NCBI GenBank assembly: GCA_025360865.1 | Contig: JANYBG010000017.1 | Span: forward strand, 1-36,514 | Source of the DNA: Pseudomonadota bacterium | Lineage (GTDB): Bacteria; Pseudomonadota; Gammaproteobacteria; Steroidobacterales; Steroidobacteraceae | Reading direction: 5' to 3' | DNA: 36,514 bases | In this document: in pieces, positions 9,217 through 17,981 of the stretch | Layout: each line of letters starts with the position of its first letter | How positions within the stretch are numbered: position 1 is the stretch's first letter | Made by a program: the position numbers and the translations under genes | Notes under the pieces: model-generated | What the model saw: only the letters and a program-made list of their open reading frames with translations | What the model was told of the DNA's origin: nothing | Databases searched by the model: none

Positions 9217-9939
9217 GTGCCGGCTACTGGAACCAGAACCATGAGGCTGAAGTACAGCGACTGCGTGCTCGACTTAGACGCTCGGCAGCTCGAGCGCGCG
9301 AATAAGGCCGTCCCTCTCGAGCCCAAGATGTACGAGTTGCTCGAAGTACTGATCAGGCGCCGGCCGGCGGTCGTCACAAACAACCAACTCGACGAGCTGC
9401 TCTGGCCAAATGTTTACGTCGCGCGCACCAGCTTGACGCGTCTGGTCTCGGAGCTCCGAGCCGTGCTCGGTGACACGCCGCGTGATTCCTGCATCATCCG
9501 AACCGTTTACAAGGTTGGATATGCGTTCTGCGCCGAGGTGACCGACCTTCCTTCAGTGCGGTCCTTGCCGATAACGATCGAGCTGCTTTGGGCGAAGCAA
9601 GCGTTCCCACTCGCGGACGGCGAGCACATCGCGGGACGGGACGCGGAATGCTCACTGGTCATCGAAGGCACCACGGTTTCGCGACGTCACGCCCGCATCA
9701 CGATCGCTGACGGAGCGGCGACAATCGAGGACCTCGACAGCACCAACGGTACTAACGTCAATGGAACACGCATCTCGGCGCCGACGCGGCTCGCCCCCGG
9801 GGATGAGCTTGCGCTTGGGAGCGAAGTGTTGCGAGCGCGGTTGCGCAGTTCATCCGCGTTGACCGTCAAGGTGGACCCAGACAGTGAGGCCAGCGCCAAG
9901 TCTGCGGGCAGATCACCGAAAGGAGAGTTGAAGCCGTAG
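9217..9939 (+). CDS. OmpR/PhoB-type winged-helix DNA-binding domain fused to an FHA domain (start could be ATG at 9241)
   Basis: MRLKYSDCVLDLDARQLERANKAVPLEPKMYELLEVLIRRRPAVVTNNQLDELLWPN...TSLTRLVSELRAVLGD...IIRTVYKVGYAF (wHTH); HIAGRDAECSLVIEGTTVSRRHARITIADGAATIEDLDSTNGTNVNGTRI (FHA: GRD, SRRHA, STNGT). Confidence 0.93.
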   Translation: MPATGTRTMRLKYSDCVLDLDARQLERANKAVPLEPKMYELLEVLIRRRPAVVTNNQLDELLWPNVYVARTSLTRLVSELRAVLGDTPRDSCIIRTVYKVGYAFCAEVTDLPSVRSLPITIELLWAKQAFPLADGEHIAGRDAECSLVIEGTTVSRRHARITIADGAATIEDLDSTNGTNVNGTRISAPTRLAPGDELALGSEVLRARLRSSSALTVKVDPDSEASAKSAGRSPKGELKP

Positions 9940-10226
9940 CGGATTTTTGGACGAGGCCACGAAGGGCTACGTCACGTTCCGCATTTAGTCGGTTCCGCGT
10001 GTCGGTAGTCCAATTCCACACCGGCCACCATTCAAATTCAAAGCGTTGATCGAGATTGACACGGACTGAGACGTCCAATCATATTGGACAGCCCCCTTCA
10101 AGCGTCATCGTTCGTCATCTGACGAGCACTGACCGCGATCGGCACAACCGGTCGTGACGCTCGGGTAACTATTCGCTCTGAGGCAGCCGTGCGGTCCTGC
10201 GCTCGAAACACCGATCGATCGGGGTC

Positions 10227-12272
10227 TCACTCCGGCAATTTCATCTTGCGCAGGATCGCCTTGAAACGGGGGTCGCCGCGTGCGGAAGCGAGGAACGGGT
10301 CCACCTTTACCGCGCCCAGTCCCGAGTCACGCTGTCGATAAGCGCGATCCAGCCATTCCATGGCCTTGTCTTTCTCACCGCACCATGCGTATACGGTCGC
10401 GATCTGGTAAGCACTGTCCTGCGCGTGATGCACGATCAGTTCTTGAAGCGCGCGCTCGGACTCCGCCGCATGCCCGAGGCTGTGTTCGGAGACCGCGATG
10501 CCCCAGACTCTGGTTATTTCATCCGAAATCTGGGTGAAACCCGCACGGGCGGCCTCCGCTCGGCCGTCCAGCACATCCAATGTCAAGAGGTTCGTGCGCG
10601 GCAATTCACTATCAGGGGCGAGAGCTTGCGCTCTTTCCAGCGCGCGCCGGGCCGCCGAATAGTCACCTTGGTTTGTGAGAGAGGAACCCAACCGGTTCCA
10701 CACAAAGGGGTTCAAGGAATCGAGAGCGAGCGATTGTTGCTCGGCGTGGATGGCCTGCTGCACGTGTCCCAAGGACTCGAGCGTCACACCGTACTGCGAC
10801 AGAGAGCGGCTGTCGTTTGGCGCCAGCGTTAGTGCGCGTTCGACGTCCGCCTGAGCACCCGCGAAGTCCAGCATGTCTGACCGGTAATCGGAGCGCGCGC
10901 GATAGCCGTCCACGAGCTCCGCGTCGAGCTCAAGTGCCTTTTCGGCCGCTATTCGGGCGCGCTCGTACCCGGCGCGGTCGTCAGTGCCCTCTGCCAAGTT
11001 GGTCTCGGAATTCGCAATAAACGCGAAGGCGGCGGCGAACTTCGGATCCAGCTTCGTTGCCTCCTTGAACGCCGCGAGAGCCGCTTTGAACCCCGCGTCG
11101 GTGGCGCGATAAAACTGCTGCTTACCCCGCAAGAATTGATCATAGGCCGCCGGTACCGACGTCGGAATCGATGCTAGGGCATCGGATGGGCCTGCAAGCC
11201 TCACTTTCAGAGCGGCCAGGACGGCCGCCGCGATCTCGTCCTGAATCTTGAACGTGTCGCTCATTTCCCGATCGTAGGTCTCCGACCACAGAGGCTCGCC
11301 GTTGTCGGTGCGTATCAATTGCGTGGTCACGCGCAGCCGATTGCCGGATTTCCGGACGCTTCCTTCGAGAATGTTGGCGACATTCAGCTTCTTGGCGATG
11401 GTCGGAATGTCGTCGGACTTACCTTTGAAAGAAAACGACGAGGTTCGCGCGATGACGTGAAGGCCTGGGATCTTTGCAAGAAGATCCAGCAGCTCTTCGG
11501 CAAGACCGTCCGAGAAATACTCCTGATCGTGCTTCTCGCTCATGTCGAGGAACGGCAGCACCGCGATGGATTTCTCGGGAATCGCTCGCCGTCCGATCGC
11601 CGTGGGCTGAGCGCTTGGGGCGGATGTCTGGGTGCCTGCCGCGGAGCGCTTTGAGAAGATGAACTTGTCCACTGCGAGGTAGCCGAAGCCGATGCCGGCG
11701 ACCGCCACGATCATCGGCACTGCACGTAGCGTTGGCCGCGATTTGGCGGAACTAAGAGCAGGTTGTCGGGGCGCAGCCCCAGTGTTGGGTGCCGCGACGG
11801 CCGCTGGCGAGTGAGATTCGGGCGATGCATGAGTCGCTTCGGGCGAAAGCAGCCGTGCGACGCGCTCGACGAATGTGGTCGGAGTCACGCCCGCCGGGGA
11901 GCGCGTCCACTGCACTTTAAGGAATGACTCGGGTACCTCAGCGCCGCGGTCCGGTGTGTCATCGACGCAAACGGGGATGATGAACGCCTTGCTACGGGCG
12001 ATCATGTGGCTGCGTTGGTCGGCGATATCCCATTCAAGCCGAAAGTACCCTTCAGCTCGCGCCTGCGTATGCGCTGAAATGAGCGGAACAAACAGCGCAC
12101 AGTCAGCGATCTGCCGACGGATGTGATGATCCCAGGCGTCTCCGCCCCGCAGCTCGCTCTGATCGAACCAGACCTCGACGCCAGCAGCGCGCAGCGCCTT
12201 GCAGATACGACGAGCCGCATCTGCGTCTTGCGAGGCATAGCTCAAGAATACGGCCTTAGAGGACTGCGCCAC
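10227..12272 (-). CDS. TIR domain, TM, FlgO/TolB-like domain and TPR repeats
   Basis: ORF track gives 10227..12461, but GTG at 12272 with upstream ggggag is a better start. AVFLSYASQDADAARRICKALRAAGVEVWFDQSELRGGDAWDHHIRRQIADCALFVPLIS...FRLEWDIA (TIR); PMIVAVAGIGFGYLAVDKF (TM); KSIAVLPFLDMSEKHDQEYFSDGLAEELLDLLAKIPGLHVIARTSSFSF...LEGSVRKSGNRLRVTTQLI; TPRs. Confidence 0.9.
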   Translation of the reverse strand: MAQSSKAVFLSYASQDADAARRICKALRAAGVEVWFDQSELRGGDAWDHHIRRQIADCALFVPLISAHTQARAEGYFRLEWDIADQRSHMIARSKAFIIPVCVDDTPDRGAEVPESFLKVQWTRSPAGVTPTTFVERVARLLSPEATHASPESHSPAAVAAPNTGAAPRQPALSSAKSRPTLRAVPMIVAVAGIGFGYLAVDKFIFSKRSAAGTQTSAPSAQPTAIGRRAIPEKSIAVLPFLDMSEKHDQEYFSDGLAEELLDLLAKIPGLHVIARTSSFSFKGKSDDIPTIAKKLNVANILEGSVRKSGNRLRVTTQLIRTDNGEPLWSETYDREMSDTFKIQDEIAAAVLAALKVRLAGPSDALASIPTSVPAAYDQFLRGKQQFYRATDAGFKAALAAFKEATKLDPKFAAAFAFIANSETNLAEGTDDRAGYERARIAAEKALELDAELVDGYRARSDYRSDMLDFAGAQADVERALTLAPNDSRSLSQYGVTLESLGHVQQAIHAEQQSLALDSLNPFVWNRLGSSLTNQGDYSAARRALERAQALAPDSELPRTNLLTLDVLDGRAEAARAGFTQISDEITRVWGIAVSEHSLGHAAESERALQELIVHHAQDSAYQIATVYAWCGEKDKAMEWLDRAYRQRDSGLGAVKVDPFLASARGDPRFKAILRKMKLPE

Positions 12273-12291
12273 AGGCTCCCCAGAAGCGTCT

Positions 12292-12648
12292 TTGTTAGCT
12301 GGGAACCAAGGATGCGGGAGTGTAGATGCCAGCGCAACAACTGGCCTGCAATATCCTGCTACACCCCATACGATCACGTTCGGCAAGGAGCCAATGAATC
12401 CGGGAGCGCCTTCCGACAACGTGACGGTGGATGCCGACGGGGCGCGGCACGCGACCATCAAGGCATCTTCGGACCGGGTACATTCGGGCCTTATCGGGGC
12501 CGCGCCTCAAGAGCGGGTTGGACTGCCGCAAACGCCAGTGGCGGTAACGCGCTTCCGCGTCACGTTTACGACAGCGGGAACGTACCCTTATATCTGCGCT
12601 CTTCACGACACCCTGGGGATGAAGGGAGAGATTATCGTTCTTCCCTGA
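12292..12648 (+). pseudogene. Cupredoxin/plastocyanin-like protein, 5'-truncated
   Basis: TPHTITFGKEP...NVTVDADGARHATIKASSDRVHSGLI...VTRFRVTFTTAGTYPYICALHDTLGMKGEIIVLP is the C-terminal part of a type-1 copper domain (C-x-x-H-x4-M). No signal peptide or N-terminal strands upstream; the sequence there belongs to the divergent TIR gene start. Confidence 0.7.
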
Positions 12649-13027
12649 CGCTCCCAGTTCGCAGCGGGGCTTGCTTGGAGAGAGGACGGTGCTTTCGCGC
12701 TCAGAACGCACCGCCTCCCTGGGGGTTCGACCGCCGTCACCGTTGTGCGCGAATGATCGCGTTGTGGGAGGCGTTGAAGCCGCCGAGTGACCGATTCTGG
12801 CGGTTGGTAGGTAGTCCCCAGCGCGCCTACCAGCGAAGTTGGTCTGGCGCGGGGGCAACTGTAGGTTCAACAGAAGGGCTGCTGCCCCTCCGGATTGTCT
12901 AATACCAAATTGGTTACCCGCTTTTCGTTTGAACCCCTGGCCACCACTCACATTATTCGCAGGCCGTCCAATCAGCGCCTCTGGGTTCGCGGCGCATGGC
13001 TGAAACCGCGCATTGGCTTGTGGCCCC

Positions 13028-14266
13028 TCAGTGTTCGACCGGCATCGCTCGAGCGCCTGCCGATGGAGTGCCTTCCACAATGTTCTGAAGTGCCAGCGCC
13101 TCCGCGCTGGGCGGGCAGTCGGTTGCCGCAAGTGGCGCTGGCGCATCGGCACGCAATTTCAGCTGCGGGGTAAGCAGCGCAAGGCGCCGCACGAAGGAAT
13201 CGGTGTAGACCGAAGCACAGGCGCGCGAGACGTGCGAGAGCTCCGGAAGGAACAGGTGACTGGCCACCGGGTCATCATCGGCGTGGAGGCCCTGCACGTG
13301 TGCCGCAGTCAACAAGGCATCCCAGACTTGCTCCCGTGGCACGATACGGTTCTCGTTCTCCCGGAACGGACCCCGTGAGGGCGGTCGTATGAAGATGACG
13401 TCACCCCCGTGGGCGCGGATCGCCCCGACCGCATCCCGGGTCACTGTCTGCGTCATCGCGATCACTTCGGCGCTGACCGGAGGCGCCGAGTACGTCCTCG
13501 CCCAGACCGACCGCGCATGCCGGTTGAGGTACACGTCAGTCTCGATCCGCGGCCATAGCGCACTCTGGCGGTCCGCTGCCGTGATCATGAGCTTCCACGG
13601 TTCCTGATAGGGACCACGAGTTCCGGGGCGCAGTCCCGGGTCGAGTCGCAGCACCAACCGGCTTAGCCGATACTCCGCGTCCAGGAATCCGAACACGTCC
13701 GAGAGGCGTCGGTAGATTAGGAAAGACGCCCGCTGAGCGGGTGATTCGAAGTGATAACGAGCGAGTGCATCCGCGTGCAGGCCGCTGGCGGTGCGGAAGT
13801 AACTCCACTCGGAGATACCCACCAGCGCCAGACCTCTGAAATGGGGGTCGGCCGCGAGGTCTTCGAGGAACGGGCGGGCGTTGGTGCCCGCGAGAGCCAA
13901 CTGCACGGGCCGCACCCCCGTCAGCGCTTCGAATCGGTCCAGATCGGTATCAAACAGGATGCGCGAGTCGCCGACAATCGCCACCTGGACGTCTTCGGTG
14001 TCGATGCGGCGACGCTGATCGGCCCAAAGGGAGGAGTTGTCCTGCAGGTCGCCGGGGAGTAGCTGGAGCGCACGCATCTGCCATTCCCAGGTCGCTGTCG
14101 CGGCAGTGACCAGGACCGCGACGACCAGCACGATGCGGCCCCAGGGCTGGGCGGGAACGGGCCGCTCGGGGACCGGCTGCGCCACCCCCGGACGATCCGC
14201 GGCGGTAAGCCGCCGCGCCTCTGCGCCCAATCCAGCCGGTTCAGAACTGGAAGTAGATGAAGGCAT
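13028..14266 (-). CDS. Membrane-anchored SGNH/GDSL-like hydrolase-fold protein, partner of MBOAT
   Basis: 412 aa; N-terminal TM IVLVVAVLVTAATATWEW, VQVAIVGDSRILFDTDLDRFEAL (GDS block), location overlapping the MBOAT gene. Confidence 0.65.
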   Translation of the reverse strand: MPSSTSSSEPAGLGAEARRLTAADRPGVAQPVPERPVPAQPWGRIVLVVAVLVTAATATWEWQMRALQLLPGDLQDNSSLWADQRRRIDTEDVQVAIVGDSRILFDTDLDRFEALTGVRPVQLALAGTNARPFLEDLAADPHFRGLALVGISEWSYFRTASGLHADALARYHFESPAQRASFLIYRRLSDVFGFLDAEYRLSRLVLRLDPGLRPGTRGPYQEPWKLMITAADRQSALWPRIETDVYLNRHARSVWARTYSAPPVSAEVIAMTQTVTRDAVGAIRAHGGDVIFIRPPSRGPFRENENRIVPREQVWDALLTAAHVQGLHADDDPVASHLFLPELSHVSRACASVYTDSFVRRLALLTPQLKLRADAPAPLAATDCPPSAEALALQNIVEGTPSAGARAMPVEH

Positions 14267-15656
14267 TTCCCGTTCCCTGTTCCACGATCACCGCGAAGAG
14301 CATGAGCGACCAGGCAGCGGCGATGACCGGCGCCGGACTCATCGCCACCAGCGATTCGAGCGTTCGTGTGCGCATCTGCCAGTGAGCAAGCACGAGGCCC
14401 CCTACGATGACGGCAATGGCGATTAGGTGCGCCGCCGCGAGTATCGGCTCACTGGCGGAGTTAGCACCCGCCATCCCCTTAAGAACCAGCCAAGCCTTCT
14501 CGAAGGTCTTGGCGCGAAAAAATACCCAAGTGACGTTGACGAGCGCATAGGTGAGCAAACCGAGCAGCACGCACACGACCGGCCCTGGCGTGTAACCTGC
14601 GAAATGCTGACGCAGCCAGCGTTCACTGGCGAGGTACGCTCCATGCAGCGCGCCCCAGACGACGAAAGTCCAGCTCGCGCCGTGCCACAGGCCACCGAGC
14701 AGCATCGTCATCATGAGCGCGAAATAGGCGCGCCGCTCGCCATGACGGTTGCCGCCGAGGGGGATGTACAGGTAGTCGCGCAGCCAAGCGGACAGGGTGA
14801 TGTGCCAGCGCCTCCAGAAATCGGAAAAGCCGACCGCCGCATACGGAAAGCGGAAGTTGTCCGGCATCTTGAACCCGAGACACAAGGCCGCGCCGATCGC
14901 GGTCGTGGAATAGCCCGCGAAGTCGCAGAAGATCTGTCCACTGAAGGCGAGCGTACCCATCCAGGCATCGAGCGCCCCGGGGATCTTGGTGCCGTCGAAG
15001 AGCTGTTCCGAGGGACCGGCGAGGAAGCCGTCCGCAAGAACCACCTTCTGGAACAGACCGAGGGTCATGAGCGCGAGACCAAAACGCAGCTGCCCCAGGT
15101 TTGGCCGCACGACTTTCTGAAACTGCGGCACCAGTTCCGAGGGACGCATGATCGGGCCGGCGACGAGGTGCGGAAAGAAGGTCACAAAGAGCATGAAATC
15201 GAGCATTGAGGTTGTCGGTTGCGCGCGTCTCAGATAGACGTCGAGCGTGTAGGACATCGTCGCGAACGTGTAGAATGAGATGCCCACGGGCAGGACGATG
15301 TCGAAGTGCGGCGGCTGGTAGTGAACCCCCGCCACGGCTGCGAGTGACTGAAAATTTCTGAGCAGGAATTCCCCATACTTGAACCATCCAAGCATGCCGA
15401 GATTGGCGCTCACCGACACCAGCATCCAAGTCCGCCGGCGAAAGATGTTGCTCGATCGCGCAATGCGGTTGGCGGCCCACCAGTCCACGACAGTCGAGAT
15501 CCATAGCAATACGATGAAGGGCGGATTCCAAGCCGCATAGAAAAGGTAACTTGCCACGAGCAAGATGATCTTGCGGGTGGTCCACGCGAAGGGCATCCAG
15601 AAAAGCCCCAGAACGATCGCGAAGAAGATGACGAAGGTCAGCGAATTAAAGACCAT
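14241..15656 (-). CDS. MBOAT-family O-acyltransferase (AlgI-like)
   Basis: 471 aa; LPVGISFYTFATMSYTLDVYLRRAQPT, FVTFFPHLVAGPIMRPSELVPQF, FSDFWRRWHITLSAWLRDYLYIPLGGNRHG, LLGGLWHGASWTFVVWGALHG. Confidence 0.95.
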   Translation of the reverse strand: MVFNSLTFVIFFAIVLGLFWMPFAWTTRKIILLVASYLFYAAWNPPFIVLLWISTVVDWWAANRIARSSNIFRRRTWMLVSVSANLGMLGWFKYGEFLLRNFQSLAAVAGVHYQPPHFDIVLPVGISFYTFATMSYTLDVYLRRAQPTTSMLDFMLFVTFFPHLVAGPIMRPSELVPQFQKVVRPNLGQLRFGLALMTLGLFQKVVLADGFLAGPSEQLFDGTKIPGALDAWMGTLAFSGQIFCDFAGYSTTAIGAALCLGFKMPDNFRFPYAAVGFSDFWRRWHITLSAWLRDYLYIPLGGNRHGERRAYFALMMTMLLGGLWHGASWTFVVWGALHGAYLASERWLRQHFAGYTPGPVVCVLLGLLTYALVNVTWVFFRAKTFEKAWLVLKGMAGANSASEPILAAAHLIAIAVIVGGLVLAHWQMRTRTLESLVAMSPAPVIAAAWSLMLFAVIVEQGTGNAFIYFQF

Positions 15657-15947
15657 GTTGAGACCCCGGATCTCCCATGCTTGCGACAGATTCGCCGCAC
15701 CGCCAGGCGCGCAGCATCGTCCCTGGAAATTTCAATTCAACTCGATCGGCAGGGGATTTCGATCTCAGCGCTGGTGCCGCCAGTCCGAATCATTGCCTCA
15801 ATCATCAATTCCGATGCACTCCGGGGTCGGTTATTAGTCCGCCCCATAGCCAGTCTTGGACGGTGGATTGGAAATCCGCGTGTGGGTGGTTCAAGTTAAC
15901 CTCGGCCACCATCAACGTCTGTCCACCCGCAATACACCCGGCTAGGC

Positions 15948-17048
15948 TCAAATCGCAGCCATACGCTCCAGAACGGCTTGTTCCTGCTCCATGGTTGGCC
16001 AGTGCTTCGCCGCAGCGCGGCGCTCAGGTGTCTGCGCACGCCACCATTCCAGCGTGGCGCGCCCAGTCTGGGTAAGTGGCCGGTAGCTCAGTCCGACCAG
16101 TCGCGCGCGGCTGCCGTCGAAACCCGTTCGCTCATTCGCGAAGATGCCGCCACTGAGCGTCGGTTCCACCAAGGGAAAATCCAGTTTCAGCTCCTCGATG
16201 ACGGCGGCTGACGGGCGTGCGAAACGCACAGGCCGCTCACTGAGAGGCCGCAGGGCCTCGAGGGCGCGATCCCATGGCTCGCGCGGAGAAGCGGCATTGA
16301 AGACTCCGGGGATATCGCGCTCGATGAGCGTAACAAGCCACGGACACAGATCACGCGCGTCCACGCTCTGCAAGTCTTTTGCGTCGGTCCGGGGGCCGAG
16401 CACGGTGCCCCCGTTCGCGGTGCGCGCCACCCAATAGGTGAAGCGGTCGGTTTCATCGCCCGGGCCGATCACGTAGGTAGGCCGCACGATGGTGGCTGCG
16501 CTGCCGTATACCTCGCGGACAATCCGGTCTCCCTCGGCTTTCAGCGCCCCGTAAGTCTGGGCCGTCACCTGCTCGTTCTCGGGATCGGAGAGCGCTCGCA
16601 ACGGTGATGTTTCAACACAGACGGGCTGCGCACCTTCGTAAGCCGCGACCGTCGAGACAAAAAGGTAGCGGCCCACACGGCCTTTGAGGAGTTGCGCCGA
16701 GTCACGCACGTGCCGCGGGATGTAGCCAGAATTGTCTATTACCGCGTCCCAGCGACGCGAGCCCTCCAGTACCGCGAGTCCAGGCACCACCTTCGAGTCC
16801 CGGTCTCCAACCAAAACCTCCACCCGCCCTTCAAGAAGCGCTCCATTCTTGCGCCCGCGATTGAACACCGTGACGCGATGTCCGCGAGCGAGCGCGTACT
16901 CCACCTGGTGTGGGCCGAGAAAACCTGTACCACCCAATACCAGAACATTAAGAGGGCGGCGGGCGCGCGGCACATCCGCAAAAAGCCGCGTCGTGCCAAG
17001 CGCGAGGCTTGCGGTCGCGAGGGTGAGCATTTCTCGACGCGTGGTCAT
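15948..17048 (-). CDS. Tat-signal NAD-dependent epimerase/dehydratase (extended SDR)
   Basis: 366 aa; MTTRREMLTLATASLALGTTRLFA twin-arginine leader; LNVLVLGGTGFLGPHQVEYALARGHRVTVFNRG (Rossmann GGTGFLG); YLFVSTVAAYEG, YGALKAEGD. Confidence 0.88.
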   Translation of the reverse strand: MTTRREMLTLATASLALGTTRLFADVPRARRPLNVLVLGGTGFLGPHQVEYALARGHRVTVFNRGRKNGALLEGRVEVLVGDRDSKVVPGLAVLEGSRRWDAVIDNSGYIPRHVRDSAQLLKGRVGRYLFVSTVAAYEGAQPVCVETSPLRALSDPENEQVTAQTYGALKAEGDRIVREVYGSAATIVRPTYVIGPGDETDRFTYWVARTANGGTVLGPRTDAKDLQSVDARDLCPWLVTLIERDIPGVFNAASPREPWDRALEALRPLSERPVRFARPSAAVIEELKLDFPLVEPTLSGGIFANERTGFDGSRARLVGLSYRPLTQTGRATLEWWRAQTPERRAAAKHWPTMEQEQAVLERMAAI

Positions 17049-17263
17049 GGGCTATGCGCCTATCGGTTAGTTAGTCATTCCCCGGAGCCGGGCGATCATA
17101 CACGGAACCTGAGGCTAGTCCGCCGTGCGGATGGCTTCCGCCGCTGAACAACCGCGCCGTTCAAATCGACTCCGGCGGCTTTGGAGACTCGCATCCGATC
17201 GGCACCTTGCGCGCCTGCGCGCCTGCGGGTATGTGCCGATGTGGACGGAAAACGCGGGCGACT

Positions 17264-17713
17264 TCACCTGCGGATAGGGTTGTTGGCGGCAACCGACGCC
17301 TCGATCTGCTGCACTGATAAGCGCGCCTGCTCCGGCCGCATTTGTGCTATCGATCCGGATTGCTGCGGGTGCTTGCCTAAGTAGTACGCGATGTCGGCCG
17401 CGTACGGACTCTCCGCCATCAGCGCAAGCATGCTCGGCGTCACCGGCGCCTTCCCGTGAATCACGACTAGATCGAAATCAGCGAACAGATGTCTGCGCGG
17501 CTTTATCGCCTCCATGAATTTTGTGACTCGCGCCTGCACGCTCGCTTGCTCGCGAGCGTGTTGCTCGTTCGCCGCCTCGATTTTCTGCCGCGTGTCAATG
17601 TCCTGATTGAACCGATTCGGGCTAGTGGGACCCGGAAAAGACTTAGGGATTTGCGAGTGCGCAGAACCAGCCAAGGCCATCGCAATCGCGGTCAAGCAGC
17701 CACCTCGAAGCAT
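17264..17713 (-). CDS. Small exported protein of unknown function; C-terminal half resembles phage scaffolding-type sequences
   Basis: MLRGGCLTAIAMALAGSAHSQ signal peptide from ATG at 17713; VTPSMLALMAESPYAADIAYYLGKHPQQSGSIAQMRPEQARLSVQQIEASVA. Confidence 0.6.
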   Translation of the reverse strand: MLRGGCLTAIAMALAGSAHSQIPKSFPGPTSPNRFNQDIDTRQKIEAANEQHAREQASVQARVTKFMEAIKPRRHLFADFDLVVIHGKAPVTPSMLALMAESPYAADIAYYLGKHPQQSGSIAQMRPEQARLSVQQIEASVAANNPIRR

Positions 17714-17981
17714 TAGACTCCCTCTTAGGTCGCGTTGACCTAACACCGCACCGCCGCAGCGTAGGACTTTACTGCGACCGAAGGCAGCACGCTACTGCCA
17801 AGCGCGGGCTTCGCGAAATCGAAGTCCCTAGAAGAGCATTCTTTGTGGCCCTGCACGCGATTTGCGCCCCTCCAGCGTTTCGGTGGTTAATTCCACCCCA
17901 CCGTCTAGATCATCCAGTGATGACACTTCTTCGGGCCGCCTTGGTTCCGCCCTCGTGGGGGGGTGCTAATTTGGTGCCTTG

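Noticed and set aside
12295-13152. 285-aa minus-strand ORF across the cupredoxin remnant
   Set aside because: Low-complexity, no motif, overlaps a frame with clear cupredoxin sequence.
17264-17713. Prophage remnant
   Set aside because: Only one weakly phage-like domain; no other phage genes nearby and the gene has a signal peptide.
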